DNA of 64,000 nt, taken from positions 1 through 64,000 of the forward strand of contig VXMP01000048.1 in assembly GCA_009841075.1 (NCBI GenBank), read 5' to 3'. Below the pieces are notes generated by a model. That model ran no database searches. It was not told the origin of the DNA and saw only the letters and a program-made list of their open reading frames with translations. Below, piece by piece: positions 17,560 through 27,212 of the stretch. Source of the stretch: Acidimicrobiia bacterium. Lineage in GTDB: Bacteria > Actinomycetota > Acidimicrobiia > Spongiisociales > Spongiisociaceae. A program made the position numbers and the translations under genes. Every line of letters begins with the position of its first letter. Position 1 is the first letter of the stretch.

Positions 17560-18417
17560 CTAGGTGGGGCGATCCAGCAGGGCTTTAATTTCTTTTGCTA
17601 CCAGATCGGGGCGTTCCATAGGGACCAGGTGGTTCTGATCCGGCATATAGGTGGTGGCGGCGTTTGGTATCGCCTCGGGTAGCTCGGCCAGGGCAGGTGC
17701 CAGATCCCCGGAGTGGCCGGTTATGACCAGACGGGTCGGAGCTTCCAGTTCGGATAGATGCGAGAAGGCACCGCATTCGGCACCGGTGGTAAAAACTTCC
17801 GCCTCGACCTCCCGTTTGCAGCGCAGCGTCAAGCCGCCCTCCGGTGCCTCCCGGAAACCATGGTCAAGGTAGGCTCGGAACACGTCAGGATGCCAGCGCT
17901 GGAAAAGCGGCTTGGCCAGATAGGTTTCGGTCAGCTCCTGGTGGGAGGAGAACCAGGTGCGGCGGCGGGCGGCACCCTGGGCAAGCCCCAGCCCCGGATT
18001 CCTGACAAAAGGTGGAGGGATGAGAACCGGCTCCACCAGCACCAGACCGGAAAAAGTACCCGGCCTGAGGGTCTCGGTCAACACCAGCACGGTTCCCCCC
18101 ATCGAATGGCCCACCCCCACCACCGTTTCCGGTAACCGTCCTCTCGACTCCTGATGGCGGATGATCTCAATCAGATCCTCGCCGAACGTCCACCAGGAGA
18201 CCGGCATCTCCAAGGGGGGTGCCAGACCGTGACCCCGCACATCCCAGGCCAGGGCGGAAGCGGCAACATCCTGCTCCCTCAAACTATCAACTACCGGTCG
18301 CCACATCTCCTTGCAGAATCCCGTGGCATGCGCCAAGAGCAGCAAAACGTCCGGGTCGCCCGGATGCCATTCCAACGCCTCGGAATCCATGTACGATCCC
18401 GACCTACCCGCCACCAT
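17560..18417 (-). CDS. Alpha/beta-hydrolase
   Basis: The 285-aa protein has the alpha/beta-hydrolase layout: oxyanion region LLAHATGFCKEMW, DVRGHG, nucleophile elbow GHSMGG (Ser), an acid after the VITGHSGDL strand, and catalytic His in DQNHLVPMERP. The substrate is unknown. A second in-frame ATG lies nine codons in (at 18390) and could be the true start. It lies 21 bases downstream of aceE on the same strand and may be co-transcribed. Confidence 0.8.
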   Translation of the reverse strand: MVAGRSGSYMDSEALEWHPGDPDVLLLLAHATGFCKEMWRPVVDSLREQDVAASALAWDVRGHGLAPPLEMPVSWWTFGEDLIEIIRHQESRGRLPETVVGVGHSMGGTVLVLTETLRPGTFSGLVLVEPVLIPPPFVRNPGLGLAQGAARRRTWFSSHQELTETYLAKPLFQRWHPDVFRAYLDHGFREAPEGGLTLRCKREVEAEVFTTGAECGAFSHLSELEAPTRLVITGHSGDLAPALAELPEAIPNAATTYMPDQNHLVPMERPDLVAKEIKALLDRPT

Positions 18418-18438
18418 AAACCCGGAGACTGCTTCCCT

Positions 18439-21222
18439 TTAGTCGTCGGCGTGCCAGGGATGGACCGCCTCCGGGTCGACGCCGTAGCGGCGAATGGCAT
18501 CGCCCACAGTCTGCGGGTCGATCTCGCCGGTTCGGGCCAGCTGATCCAAGACCGCCACCACCACGTTGGGGCCATCCACCTCGAAGAAACGGCGCAGGCT
18601 ATCCCGGGCGTCGGAGCGCCCGAAGCCATCGGTCCCCAGGGAAGTGTATGGGGCGGGAATCCAGCGGGCTACCTGATCGGGAACCAACCGCATATAGTCG
18701 GTCACCGCCACCGCCGGACCGTTTCCTCCGGCCAGGTTTTGGGTCACCATCGGAATCCGGGCGGTCTGGTCGGGATGGAGACGGTTCCAGCGTTCGGTGG
18801 CGATGGCGTCGTCCCGGAGGCGGCTGTAGGAGGTCACACTCCATAGCTCCGCACCCACGTCATAGCGCTCGGCGAGCTCGGCCTTGGCCCATCGGGCGGC
18901 ACTGTGACCGGGGCCGGAGAACAGTATCTGCGCCCGGTGGGCGTAGCCTTCGGGGGCTTCTGCGAACCGATACATACCGCTCACAATCCCCTCCCGTACC
19001 CCGTCGGGCATGGGCGGCTGCACATAGTTCTCATTGTAGATGGTGAGGTAGAAGATGACGTCGTCCTGATCGACACACATCCTCTGCAGGCCGTGTTCAA
19101 CAATGACGGCCAGCTCGTAGGCGAAGGCCGGGTCGTAGCTGACCACCGCCGGATTGGTGGAGGCCAGGATCAGGCTATGGCCGTCCTGATGCTGAAGTCC
19201 CTCCCCCGCCAAGGTGGTTCGTCCGGCCGTCCCTCCCATCAGAAATCCCCGGGCCCGGGCGTCGGCCGCCTGCCAGATCAGATCGCCCACCCGCTGGAAG
19301 CCGAACATCGAATAGAAGGTGAAGAAGGGGACGGTCATCACCCCACGGTCGGCGTAGGAGGTGCCGGAAGCGATGAAACTGCACATGGAACCGGCTTCGG
19401 TGATGCCCTCCTCCAGGATCTGTCCGTCCTGGGATTCCTTGTAGGAGAGCAGCAGAGCGGCGTCGATGGGCTCGTATTTCTGTCCGCCCGAGGCGTAGAT
19501 CTTGAGCTCACGGAACAGGCCGTCCATGCCGAAGGTGCGGGCTTCATCAGGGACGATCGGCACCACCCGCTCCCCGAAACTCTTGTCCCTGGCCAACCCC
19601 CTCAGCAGCCTGACGAAGGCCATGGTGGTGGAGGCCTCATGGCTACCGGTTCCGGCGTAGAACTCGTCGTAGATGGACGGGTCGGGCAGGGCAATCTCCT
19701 TTTTGGCCCGAACGGTCCGATAGGGCAGGATCCCGTTCAAGGCCTTCCGTCGGTCCATCATGTATTGATACTCGGAGGACTCCTTGCTGAACCGACAGTA
19801 GGGAAGCTGCTTGCCGTCCTCCAGAACCTCGTCCGGTATGTCTTCCTCCAGGTTGAGGCGTTCACGCAGCTGCCGGAACTGTTCGTTGGACATCTTTTTG
19901 ATCTGATGGGTGGCGTTGCGGCCCTCGATATCAGGGCCCAGGGTCCAGCCTTTGATGGTTTTGGCCAGGATGACGGTGGGGGCACCGGTTTGTTCGGTGG
20001 CGGCCTTGTAGGCGGCGTACAGCTTCTTGTAGTCGTGGCCGCCTCTGGGAAGCTTCTCCAACTCCTGATCGGTGAGATGTTCCACCATGCGCCGGAGCCG
20101 AGGATCGGCCCCGAAGAACTCTTCCCGAACCTGGGCACCGGGTAGTGACTTGAGGCGCTGGTAGGTACCGTCCACAGTGGCGTTCATCTGGTCAAGCAGT
20201 ACCCCGTCCACATCGGCGGCGATGAGCTCGTCCCAGCCCCAGCCCCAGATCACCTTGATGACGTTCCAGCCCGCTCCTCGGAACACAGCTTCGAGCTCTT
20301 GGATGATCTTGCCGTTACCTCGCACCGGGCCGTCCAGCCGCTGCAGGTTGCAGTTGATCACCCAGATCAGGTTGTCGAGGTTCTCTCGGGCGGCCAGGGA
20401 GATAGAACCGAGCGTTTCCGGCTCGTCGCATTCGCCGTCCCCGATGAAACACCACACCCTGGATTCGCGGGTGTCGTCCAGACCCCGATTGTGGAGGTAA
20501 CGGTTGAAGCGGGCCTGATAGATGGAGGCGATCGGGCCGAGACCCATCGAAACGGTGGGGTACTCCCAGAAGTCGGGCATCAGGCGGGGATGAGGGTAGG
20601 AGGACAGCCCGTTCGGGGCCAGCTCTCGGCGGAAATTGTCGAGATGTCCCTCGTCGAGACGGCGTTCCAGGAAAGCTCGGGCGTAGATACCGGGGGCGGC
20701 GTGGCCTTGGATGTAGACGTGATCGCCGGACTGGTCGTCGGTTTTACCTCGGAAGAAGTGGTTGAAACCCACCTCGTATTGGGCGGCGGATGAGGCGAAG
20801 GTGGACAGGTGACCGCCGATCCCTTCCACGGCTTTGTTGGCCTTGACCACCATCACCGCCGCGTTCCAGCGGATAAACCGTCGGATCCGCTTCTCCAGGT
20901 ATTCGTCGCCGGGGAACCAGGCCTGCTCCTCGGCCGGGATGGTGTTGACGTAGGGGGTGGAGATGGTGGGCGGGTAACCCACCTGCAGATCTCGGGCGCG
21001 GCTGAGCAGGGCACGCACCAGGAACCGGGCCCGGGCCTCGCCTCGGAAATTGACCACCGCCTCCAGGGAGTCGACCCATTCCCTGGTCTCTTCCGGGTCG
21101 ATGTCGGGTAGCTGTCGGAAGAACCCGTCTATCTTCAAGCGCCCCTCATCCTCCTTTCCGGATGCGATCCCGTTTTTGCCATACCCAACTCTATATAGGT
21201 TGAAGGGGTTCTGAACCGACAA
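18439..21222 (-). CDS. aceE: Pyruvate dehydrogenase E1, homodimeric
   Basis: The 927-aa E1 decarboxylates pyruvate and acetylates the E2 lipoyl domain. The ThDP motif runs GDGECDEPE to NCNLQ around residues 260-295. DIDPEETREWVDS, NTIPAEEQAWFPGDE and FNHFFRGK match actinobacterial AceE. The track start is TTG at 21222. Another TTG at 21138 has AGGAGG and GAGGGG upstream and would give a more usual N-terminus, so the first 28 residues are uncertain. No E2 gene lies nearby; the flavoprotein at 62 kb is not a normal E3. Confidence 0.93.
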   Translation of the reverse strand: MSVQNPFNLYRVGYGKNGIASGKEDEGRLKIDGFFRQLPDIDPEETREWVDSLEAVVNFRGEARARFLVRALLSRARDLQVGYPPTISTPYVNTIPAEEQAWFPGDEYLEKRIRRFIRWNAAVMVVKANKAVEGIGGHLSTFASSAAQYEVGFNHFFRGKTDDQSGDHVYIQGHAAPGIYARAFLERRLDEGHLDNFRRELAPNGLSSYPHPRLMPDFWEYPTVSMGLGPIASIYQARFNRYLHNRGLDDTRESRVWCFIGDGECDEPETLGSISLAARENLDNLIWVINCNLQRLDGPVRGNGKIIQELEAVFRGAGWNVIKVIWGWGWDELIAADVDGVLLDQMNATVDGTYQRLKSLPGAQVREEFFGADPRLRRMVEHLTDQELEKLPRGGHDYKKLYAAYKAATEQTGAPTVILAKTIKGWTLGPDIEGRNATHQIKKMSNEQFRQLRERLNLEEDIPDEVLEDGKQLPYCRFSKESSEYQYMMDRRKALNGILPYRTVRAKKEIALPDPSIYDEFYAGTGSHEASTTMAFVRLLRGLARDKSFGERVVPIVPDEARTFGMDGLFRELKIYASGGQKYEPIDAALLLSYKESQDGQILEEGITEAGSMCSFIASGTSYADRGVMTVPFFTFYSMFGFQRVGDLIWQAADARARGFLMGGTAGRTTLAGEGLQHQDGHSLILASTNPAVVSYDPAFAYELAVIVEHGLQRMCVDQDDVIFYLTIYNENYVQPPMPDGVREGIVSGMYRFAEAPEGYAHRAQILFSGPGHSAARWAKAELAERYDVGAELWSVTSYSRLRDDAIATERWNRLHPDQTARIPMVTQNLAGGNGPAVAVTDYMRLVPDQVARWIPAPYTSLGTDGFGRSDARDSLRRFFEVDGPNVVVAVLDQLARTGEIDPQTVGDAIRRYGVDPEAVHPWHADD

Positions 21223-21287
21223 ATCTGCTTCGCGGCGAATCCATCGTTTTAGAGCCGTCCGCCTCCGTCTAGTAGCGTGAAAGAAAT

Positions 21288-22457
21288 ATGAGCATTTGGC
21301 GGCTGGATCCGGACGTGATCCACCTGAATCACGGTTCCTTCGGTGCCACCCCCATCGCCGCCTTGGAGGAACAGCAACGGCTCCGTGACGACATGGAGTC
21401 CAACCCCACCCGATGGTTCCTTCAGGATTACCAACCGGCTCTGGATGCAGCCCGATCCCAGGTGGCCGAGTTTGTGGGTGCCGACCCCACCTGGCTGGGG
21501 TTTGTCAACAACGTCACCGAGGGGGTGAACTCGGTGCTGCGCTCCTTGGAAACTTCCTTGGGTCCCGGCGACGAGATGGTGATGACCGACCACATCTACA
21601 ACGCCTGCCGCAACGCTTTGGAGGTCACCGCCGCCCGATCCGGGGCACGGTTGGTGACCGTGGGCATCCCTTTTCCTATTCAATCTGTCCAGGAGGTGAC
21701 CGATCTGATCCTGGGTGCGGTGACCGACCGCACCAAATTGCTGATGATCGACTGGGTTACCTCTCCCACCGCCTTGGTCCTGCCGCTGGAGGACATCGTC
21801 TCGGCACTGGAACCGGACGTCCAGGTGTTGGTGGACGCCGCCCACGGGCCGGGCATGATCGACATCGACCTGACCGCCCTGGGTGCCTCCTATGTGACCT
21901 TCAACTGTCATAAGTGGATGTGCTCCCCGAAGGGGTCTGGAATCCTGTATGTGCGGGAGGACCATCGAGAGCGGATCTATCCGGCGGTGATCAGCCACGG
22001 TTACAACGGGGGATGGCCGGCGGAGGGAGGGCATCTGCACACCCAGTTCGACTGGACCGGGACCGACGATCCCACCGCCTGGCTGGCTACCCCGACGGCT
22101 CTGGAGGCGGTGGCAGGCCTCCAACCCGACGGATGGGAGGGAATCAGGCGCACCAACCGGGAACTGTGCCTGACCGGACGCGATATGTTGGCCGACCTGC
22201 TGGGTATCGACCCGCCTGCTCCTGACGACATGATCGGGTCGATCGCTTCGGTTCCCCTTCCCGACCACCTACCCGGTGGTGGCACCATTTTCAACCCGTT
22301 GATGACCCGACTTAGAACCGAATGGGATATCGAGGTGATGGTGATGAGTTGGCCGGATCCGTCCCGATCGTTGCTGCGTATCTCTACCCAGCAGTACAAC
22401 ATCATTGAGGATCTGGAACGGCTGGCCGAGGCGGTCAAGTCCGAGTTGAACCTCTGA
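21288..22457 (+). CDS. Class V aminotransferase-fold PLP enzyme
   Basis: The 389-aa protein resembles isopenicillin-N epimerase/cysteine desulfurase-fold enzymes. It opens with DVIHLNHGSFGATP. The PLP-binding aspartate is in VDAAHGPGMI, and the Schiff-base lysine in FNCHKWMCSPKGSG. Substrate cannot be deduced; family members act as epimerases, desulfurases or lyases. It is divergent from aceE with a 65-base gap and is followed by the second copy of the dispersed repeat. Confidence 0.82.
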   Translation: MSIWRLDPDVIHLNHGSFGATPIAALEEQQRLRDDMESNPTRWFLQDYQPALDAARSQVAEFVGADPTWLGFVNNVTEGVNSVLRSLETSLGPGDEMVMTDHIYNACRNALEVTAARSGARLVTVGIPFPIQSVQEVTDLILGAVTDRTKLLMIDWVTSPTALVLPLEDIVSALEPDVQVLVDAAHGPGMIDIDLTALGASYVTFNCHKWMCSPKGSGILYVREDHRERIYPAVISHGYNGGWPAEGGHLHTQFDWTGTDDPTAWLATPTALEAVAGLQPDGWEGIRRTNRELCLTGRDMLADLLGIDPPAPDDMIGSIASVPLPDHLPGGGTIFNPLMTRLRTEWDIEVMVMSWPDPSRSLLRISTQQYNIIEDLERLAEAVKSELNL

Positions 22458-22553
22458 ACACCCCGAACCCGGGTACGCCAAAACCCAGGATTGGTTCGGG
22501 AACCTGGCCTCTCGTTTGTCCTCCCGAACCTTCTTGAACAGATCGTTCGGGAT

Positions 22554-22939
22554 ACTCCAACCGAGGGACACCCGACCTTCCTTAAGGTGGGTTTAAATTT
22601 GCCTTGGGTGGTTTTTTCGCGTTCTCAAAATTAGGGGTTGAATTTGTCTGAAAGTCATGATACGTAGGGGGTTGCCAAGCACCGAAGGCCGGGTAAGAGG
22701 AACAGGAACCCCGATCGGATCCCCGGCAACTCAGGGAACATAAACGTATGGAGCGAAAGCCAAACAGTAGTCTCCCGGCTTCAGTCCGGGCATGGCTCAC
22801 CACGCTCCTTCTTCGGAGGCGGGGGCGGGGGCTGGGGCCCGGCGTAGCCGGGCGAGGTGTGTCGATTTTCGCGTTCTCGGGTGTGTTTGCCCTGGTTGTA
22901 ACGTTTTTGATGGAACATAGGCTGAGGACTTTATAGGTG
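22554..22939 (+). repeat. Dispersed structured repeat, copy 2
   Basis: Second copy of the element at 7796-8180, same orientation and again just after a coding gene. Blocks such as AATTAGGGGTTGAATTTGTC and CAAACAGTAGTCTCCCGGCT are identical in the two copies. Differences cluster in loops (CAAGAGGTAGGTAT versus TAAGAGGAACAGGAAC), while the paired arms are kept, as expected for a structured RNA. The 22458-22553 part of the gap holds the related flank described at 8219. Confidence 0.8.
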
Positions 22940-22949
22940 GGGCGTGAAC

Positions 22950-25547
22950 TTAGATTCCCTCGGACAAGTGTTCAGGGGCGGTGGCCGGTTCTCGAAGGTT
23001 CGGGGCATTCAGGCTTGGATCCGGCGCTATCCGGTTGCGTCTAAAACGGCGTGACAGGGAGATCAAGCCCCACGACAACAGGCCTATCAAGCCGGACAGG
23101 GTGGCCCAGGCACCCACTCTCTCCACCCAGGTGTTCTCGAAGACCAGCTCCACCGTGTCCTCGGTGGGGACTACCACCATGAAGGAAGGGGTAACCCGCC
23201 AGGGCCCCTCGGCACCGTAGGCCTGCCAGTTGGGGAAGTAGGACACCTTGACCAGATGGGGAATCCCCACCCCGCTGGTTTGGAAGGCTATCCGATGATC
23301 TTGCAACACCACGTCCGAAATCTCCACATCCGAAGCGGCCGGAATAGGAACCCGGGTGCCCTCCATCTCCAGGTTGGTTCGCTCCCAATCGTCCGGGCCT
23401 CCGGCGGCGATCCATTGGTCCAGCATCCCCAGGTTCTGGTACCAATCCAGCGCCACGTCCACGAAATGGGGTTCGGTGCCGGCGCGGAAGATTCCGGCCA
23501 TACTGGAGAACAACCGGGAGGGGGGACCCTCATAAACCCAGGGTTGGTTAACCGCGGGCACCACCAGCGAGCTTTCCGGCAGGGCGAAGATCCGGAAGGG
23601 TTCGCTTTCGGCGATGAAGGTGAAGTCGGGATGTTGGTCGGCCATTTCCTTGGCTTGGTCGGTGAAGGCCACGTAATAGGACACGTTGAACAGATCCATA
23701 TGCCGGGCACCGCGTCGGAAGTCACGGTTGTAGTAGGTCAACCCGGGGATGGGGTTGGAAGGGCTATAGCTCAGCTCGGCGGCGTTGAGGAAATGAAACG
23801 GGGTGGTTATGGATGACTCGAAGAACAGACCTTCCATCGATGGGTGGGAGCCTTCGGTCCAATAGGGGAAGAGCATGGGGGACATAGGCGTACCGTATTG
23901 GTTGAGATCCGAATTGGCCTCCCACTGGACCCGACCCGGGGGCAGGTCGTTGATGGTGGACATCAGACCCTCGTATTCGGGCCATACGGTCTTGCCTTCG
24001 TAACCTCCATAGTTCCACCGTGCCCAGGCTGCGGCGTAGTGCTGGTCGGTGGCTACCCCCAGAAAAACGGTTCCGACCAGGGATAAGGCGGCCACTACCG
24101 GCAGAACGGTTCGGGTGGAGGGTTGATCTGCGTTTGCCAACAGCAACAGCATGACGATACCCGCCGCCATCAGCAGCAGGTCCGGACCCGATATACGGTC
24201 AATCACCAGCTCGGGCTGAATCCATCCCACCCAGCCGTTATCGCCTTCCGTAATCGTGGCCGACCCGCCTATGTCGGGGCCCAGCACCAGCACCAATACC
24301 AGGGCGACAATCCCGCTTTGGACCAGCCATTTCGGGGCGCGCTCCGGAAGCCGCCGACAGATGGAAATGATCAACAGCCCTACCCCGATACCGGCAAAAA
24401 CGTGCAGTCCGAAGTACCAGTGCGGGAGGGTGCGTCCGTTCCATAGCTTGGCTCCTTGGCTGAGCAGGAAGAAGGCCGGGACCGGGATGAGTGTCAAGCC
24501 GGCCAGGGCCACCGCTCGGCCGGTTCTCCGTAGGGCTACCGCCAACCCGAACAGGCCCAGAATGGCGATAGGCCAGAACTCGACGGGAACCAGCTCGTCA
24601 AATCCGGTTAGGGGTTGCCAGTTCATGTCGGTGGTGTAACCCAACCGGATGATCAGGGGCAACGCCCAGAAGGCGGCCAGAAGGAACCCGACCGCCCAGG
24701 TGCCGGGCACCATCCACCAGGGGGTAGGGGAATGTTCATCGCCGGTCGAGCCGGTGCGGAGCCGTTCCCACCAAGCGGACCGTCCCACCAGGACGAACAA
24801 CGAGGCTATCACTACTCCGATAGTCGGGATGACATGACAGAGAGCGGTTCCGGCCAGGGTGACCGCCGCCCAGACGAAATACCTACGATCCTCGTGAACC
24901 GCCCGGATCAGGCAGCCCAGATAGAGCAGGGAAAAGGCGAAAGACCAGGAATAGGCGAACTCACCGGCCAGGCTGGAGGCGATGGTTCCGCCGAAGATGT
25001 TGGGTGTGGGGGTTTCCATGAATGCGTAGAGACCGCCGGAAGCGGCACCGATCATGGCGACCGGACGGGAAAAACCCATCGACCGTACCAGGAAGAAGGT
25101 GGCGGGGGCGAGGGCGACCAGCCCCATTACGGTGACCAGTTTGAAAGCCACCCCGTAGGGAAGCACCAGATCGAGCCCGACTATCACCAGGGAGGGGAGC
25201 GGAAAGTAGAAGTAGAAGATCGGGAAGCCGGCAAACCAGCTGTTGGACCAGCCCATGATCCGACCGGACGGAAGCAGCACGTCCCGCAGGTAGGCGGGGC
25301 CTAAGACGTGGGCACCCATATCGCCGCCGGTCGGGGTGTTGGCCACCAGCAGAAGGTGGGGGGCCATGGTCAGCAAGGTGATGGCCGAGACCAGTGCCAC
25401 GATCAGGGTGGTGGTCCGAACCGAAAACCCGGCCGCCCGAACCGACGAGGTCGGCTTGGTTAGAGGTTGTTCTTGCGAAACCGTGGTGGAGGGATACGGC
25501 TCGGTGTCGTCTGTCGAGAAGTCGGTATGGTGGTCGTTGGGGCTCAT
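22950..25547 (-). CDS. Large membrane protein, PTPS-related/GT-C-like
   Basis: The 865-aa protein has an N-terminal cytoplasmic tail, about a dozen membrane helices (from residue 45 to about 500) and a large extracytoplasmic domain (about 540-800), then a last helix and a basic tail. The first loop, LVANTPTGGDMGAHVLGPAYLRD, followed by YFYFPLPS, matches the so-called 6-pyruvoyl-tetrahydropterin-synthase-related membrane family and recalls GT-C lipid-linked-sugar transferases. A cell-envelope glycan role is likely. It is last of four genes joined by 4- to 8-base overlaps. Confidence 0.7.
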   Translation of the reverse strand: MSPNDHHTDFSTDDTEPYPSTTVSQEQPLTKPTSSVRAAGFSVRTTTLIVALVSAITLLTMAPHLLLVANTPTGGDMGAHVLGPAYLRDVLLPSGRIMGWSNSWFAGFPIFYFYFPLPSLVIVGLDLVLPYGVAFKLVTVMGLVALAPATFFLVRSMGFSRPVAMIGAASGGLYAFMETPTPNIFGGTIASSLAGEFAYSWSFAFSLLYLGCLIRAVHEDRRYFVWAAVTLAGTALCHVIPTIGVVIASLFVLVGRSAWWERLRTGSTGDEHSPTPWWMVPGTWAVGFLLAAFWALPLIIRLGYTTDMNWQPLTGFDELVPVEFWPIAILGLFGLAVALRRTGRAVALAGLTLIPVPAFFLLSQGAKLWNGRTLPHWYFGLHVFAGIGVGLLIISICRRLPERAPKWLVQSGIVALVLVLVLGPDIGGSATITEGDNGWVGWIQPELVIDRISGPDLLLMAAGIVMLLLLANADQPSTRTVLPVVAALSLVGTVFLGVATDQHYAAAWARWNYGGYEGKTVWPEYEGLMSTINDLPPGRVQWEANSDLNQYGTPMSPMLFPYWTEGSHPSMEGLFFESSITTPFHFLNAAELSYSPSNPIPGLTYYNRDFRRGARHMDLFNVSYYVAFTDQAKEMADQHPDFTFIAESEPFRIFALPESSLVVPAVNQPWVYEGPPSRLFSSMAGIFRAGTEPHFVDVALDWYQNLGMLDQWIAAGGPDDWERTNLEMEGTRVPIPAASDVEISDVVLQDHRIAFQTSGVGIPHLVKVSYFPNWQAYGAEGPWRVTPSFMVVVPTEDTVELVFENTWVERVGAWATLSGLIGLLSWGLISLSRRFRRNRIAPDPSLNAPNLREPATAPEHLSEGI

Positions 25548-25918
25548 ATCCGCATTTTCTTGGCTGCTCTCCGAAGTGCCCTCGGCTTGGGGATGTGGGG
25601 TAAGGTCACCGCCTGCCCTTTAGATCCCACTACCACGCTCAGGGGGATGCCGGTGACCCCGACCCGGGCCAGCAGATCGGAATGTTCCTCCCAGCTGATC
25701 TCGGTAAATCCGTTGGCCCCCAGCACCTGACGGTGAACTATACGGGCCTCTTCGCAGGTATCGCATCCGGCTGCGGTGAACAGGTAGACGCCCGGGCCGT
25801 CCAGGTTCCCCTCCACCTGGGGCGTGAAACGGGATCGGTGGCGAAACCTTCCCACCAACGTCACCGTCATGACTCCGGCCAGCACCAAAAGCAACCGGAC
25901 CATCAGCTCTTCATTCAA
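25544..25918 (-). CDS. Membrane-anchored thioredoxin-like protein
   Basis: This 124-aa protein has one N-terminal helix (about residues 5-22) and a thioredoxin-like domain. The redox motif is CDTC in FTAAGCDTCEEAR, and the cis-proline is in VGVTGIPLSVVV. The topology places the domain either outside or inside depending on orientation; the basic RFRHRSR after the helix suggests it is cytoplasmic. It overlaps both neighbours and may service cysteines of the envelope proteins in this operon. Confidence 0.7.
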   Translation of the reverse strand: MNEELMVRLLLVLAGVMTVTLVGRFRHRSRFTPQVEGNLDGPGVYLFTAAGCDTCEEARIVHRQVLGANGFTEISWEEHSDLLARVGVTGIPLSVVVGSKGQAVTLPHIPKPRALRRAAKKMRI

Positions 25919-27212
25919 GCGGGACCGCCCCGGCCGTCATCACCCGTCCGGAAGCCGCAGCCAACCATCCCACTGTCAAAGGCCCGTCGGCGGATACCCG
26001 AACCGCCGTTGTGTCCTGGTCGGTGAGATGGACAGACCGCAACGAGTTGGCGGGCAGGTCGATGATTCGGGTTCGGGTTTGCCCGTCCGGACTGAGGGTG
26101 GTGTACTGCAGGATCAGTGGGTTGACCCCGGCGTTAAGGAACCGAATCCGGCTACCTGCCGGCACCACCCCGGGACCGGGCACCAACCAGGTGGTGGCGG
26201 TGGTACGAGCCCCTACCGTCGCCGACACACCGGTTTCGGATCGGCCGATGATCATCGCTCCGAACGGGCCGTCGCCGGTCACCCGAATACCCGAACCGGC
26301 TTCCGTATCATCCAAGGGCACCCTGACCTGCCCTAATCCTTCGATGCTTCCCGGCAAAACCGGCCCGGTACTTCCCGACTCATCGAAGTATTCCAACTGG
26401 TATTCGACCGATAGGGAGGCTTCGTTGGTCATTACCAGATGGCTGTTCAATCCCGCCACACCGGCCACCGGAAACTCCCAGGCCTCTCCGGCACCCGAGC
26501 CAGGCCAGACCGCCAGATCGGTACCGATGTCGTAGATCATCATTGGGATGACCCGGCCTTGGACGGGCCGGACGATTACCGACAGGGACTCTCTTCGGGG
26601 AAGATGCTCCTCCAGGGCGACTATCCGGGTTTGCCGGGCCGGAACCGTCAAAAATTCCAGCGCTTCGGTGGCCTCTATTCCCAGCTCGCTGAAGGCCCAA
26701 ATATCGACTCGGGCGTCGGTGGCGAACGGATTGAAGAGCCGCAGCACCAGGCTTTCGCCCTCCAGGGTGGAGCCTCCCGGTAGATGCCAGGAATCCGGGA
26801 TCGCCGGTGAGCAAAGGTCTCCGGCCAGCAGGTCCTCGCCTGAGGAAACCACCCCGACGACCCCGGGGCTTCCGGAGAACTCCACCAAGGCCGAGCCCGC
26901 ACCTACGTCGGTCAGGTTTTCGATCGTATCCGCAACATTCGGGGGCACCTCTCCGGTGAGCCGATCCTCGATTCGCCCACCCTGGAAGGGGGTAATGTCG
27001 TAGGAGGCCGGACCGACCGCCGCCAGGATGTGGGTGGAAGTAATGATGCTGTCCGACCATGACCAGGGGCAATAGGCGTTATAGGAACCACCGCCTGCCG
27101 GACCTGCCGAGGTATCGGTAGTTTCTGCCGGAGAGGTGGATTCGGGAGGGCCCTGCATCACGGCACCGGCCGTCAGCAACGCCGCTATAACCAGTGCGGT
27201 AATACGGGTCAT
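25911..27212 (-). CDS. DUF5719-like exported protein
   Basis: The 433-aa product has a signal peptide (MTRITALVIAALLTAGAV) and a Thr/Ser/Pro-rich linker. Repeated beta-sandwich units follow, with patterns such as VVGVVSSGEDL, RIVALEEHL, RVPLDDTEAGSGIRV and HLTDQDTTAVRVSADGPL. This resembles actinobacterial DUF5719 proteins, which sit beside GT2 glycosyltransferases near cofD. The ORF track's longer start is in another gene; the ATG at 27212 overlaps the upstream TGA as ATGA. Confidence 0.7.
   Translation of the reverse strand: MTRITALVIAALLTAGAVMQGPPESTSPAETTDTSAGPAGGGSYNAYCPWSWSDSIITSTHILAAVGPASYDITPFQGGRIEDRLTGEVPPNVADTIENLTDVGAGSALVEFSGSPGVVGVVSSGEDLLAGDLCSPAIPDSWHLPGGSTLEGESLVLRLFNPFATDARVDIWAFSELGIEATEALEFLTVPARQTRIVALEEHLPRRESLSVIVRPVQGRVIPMMIYDIGTDLAVWPGSGAGEAWEFPVAGVAGLNSHLVMTNEASLSVEYQLEYFDESGSTGPVLPGSIEGLGQVRVPLDDTEAGSGIRVTGDGPFGAMIIGRSETGVSATVGARTTATTWLVPGPGVVPAGSRIRFLNAGVNPLILQYTTLSPDGQTRTRIIDLPANSLRSVHLTDQDTTAVRVSADGPLTVGWLAAASGRVMTAGAVPLE

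Noticed and set aside
18904-20145. 413-aa ORF antisense to aceE
   Set aside because: The minus strand encodes clear AceE motifs through the whole stretch; this ORF is a GC-rich shadow.
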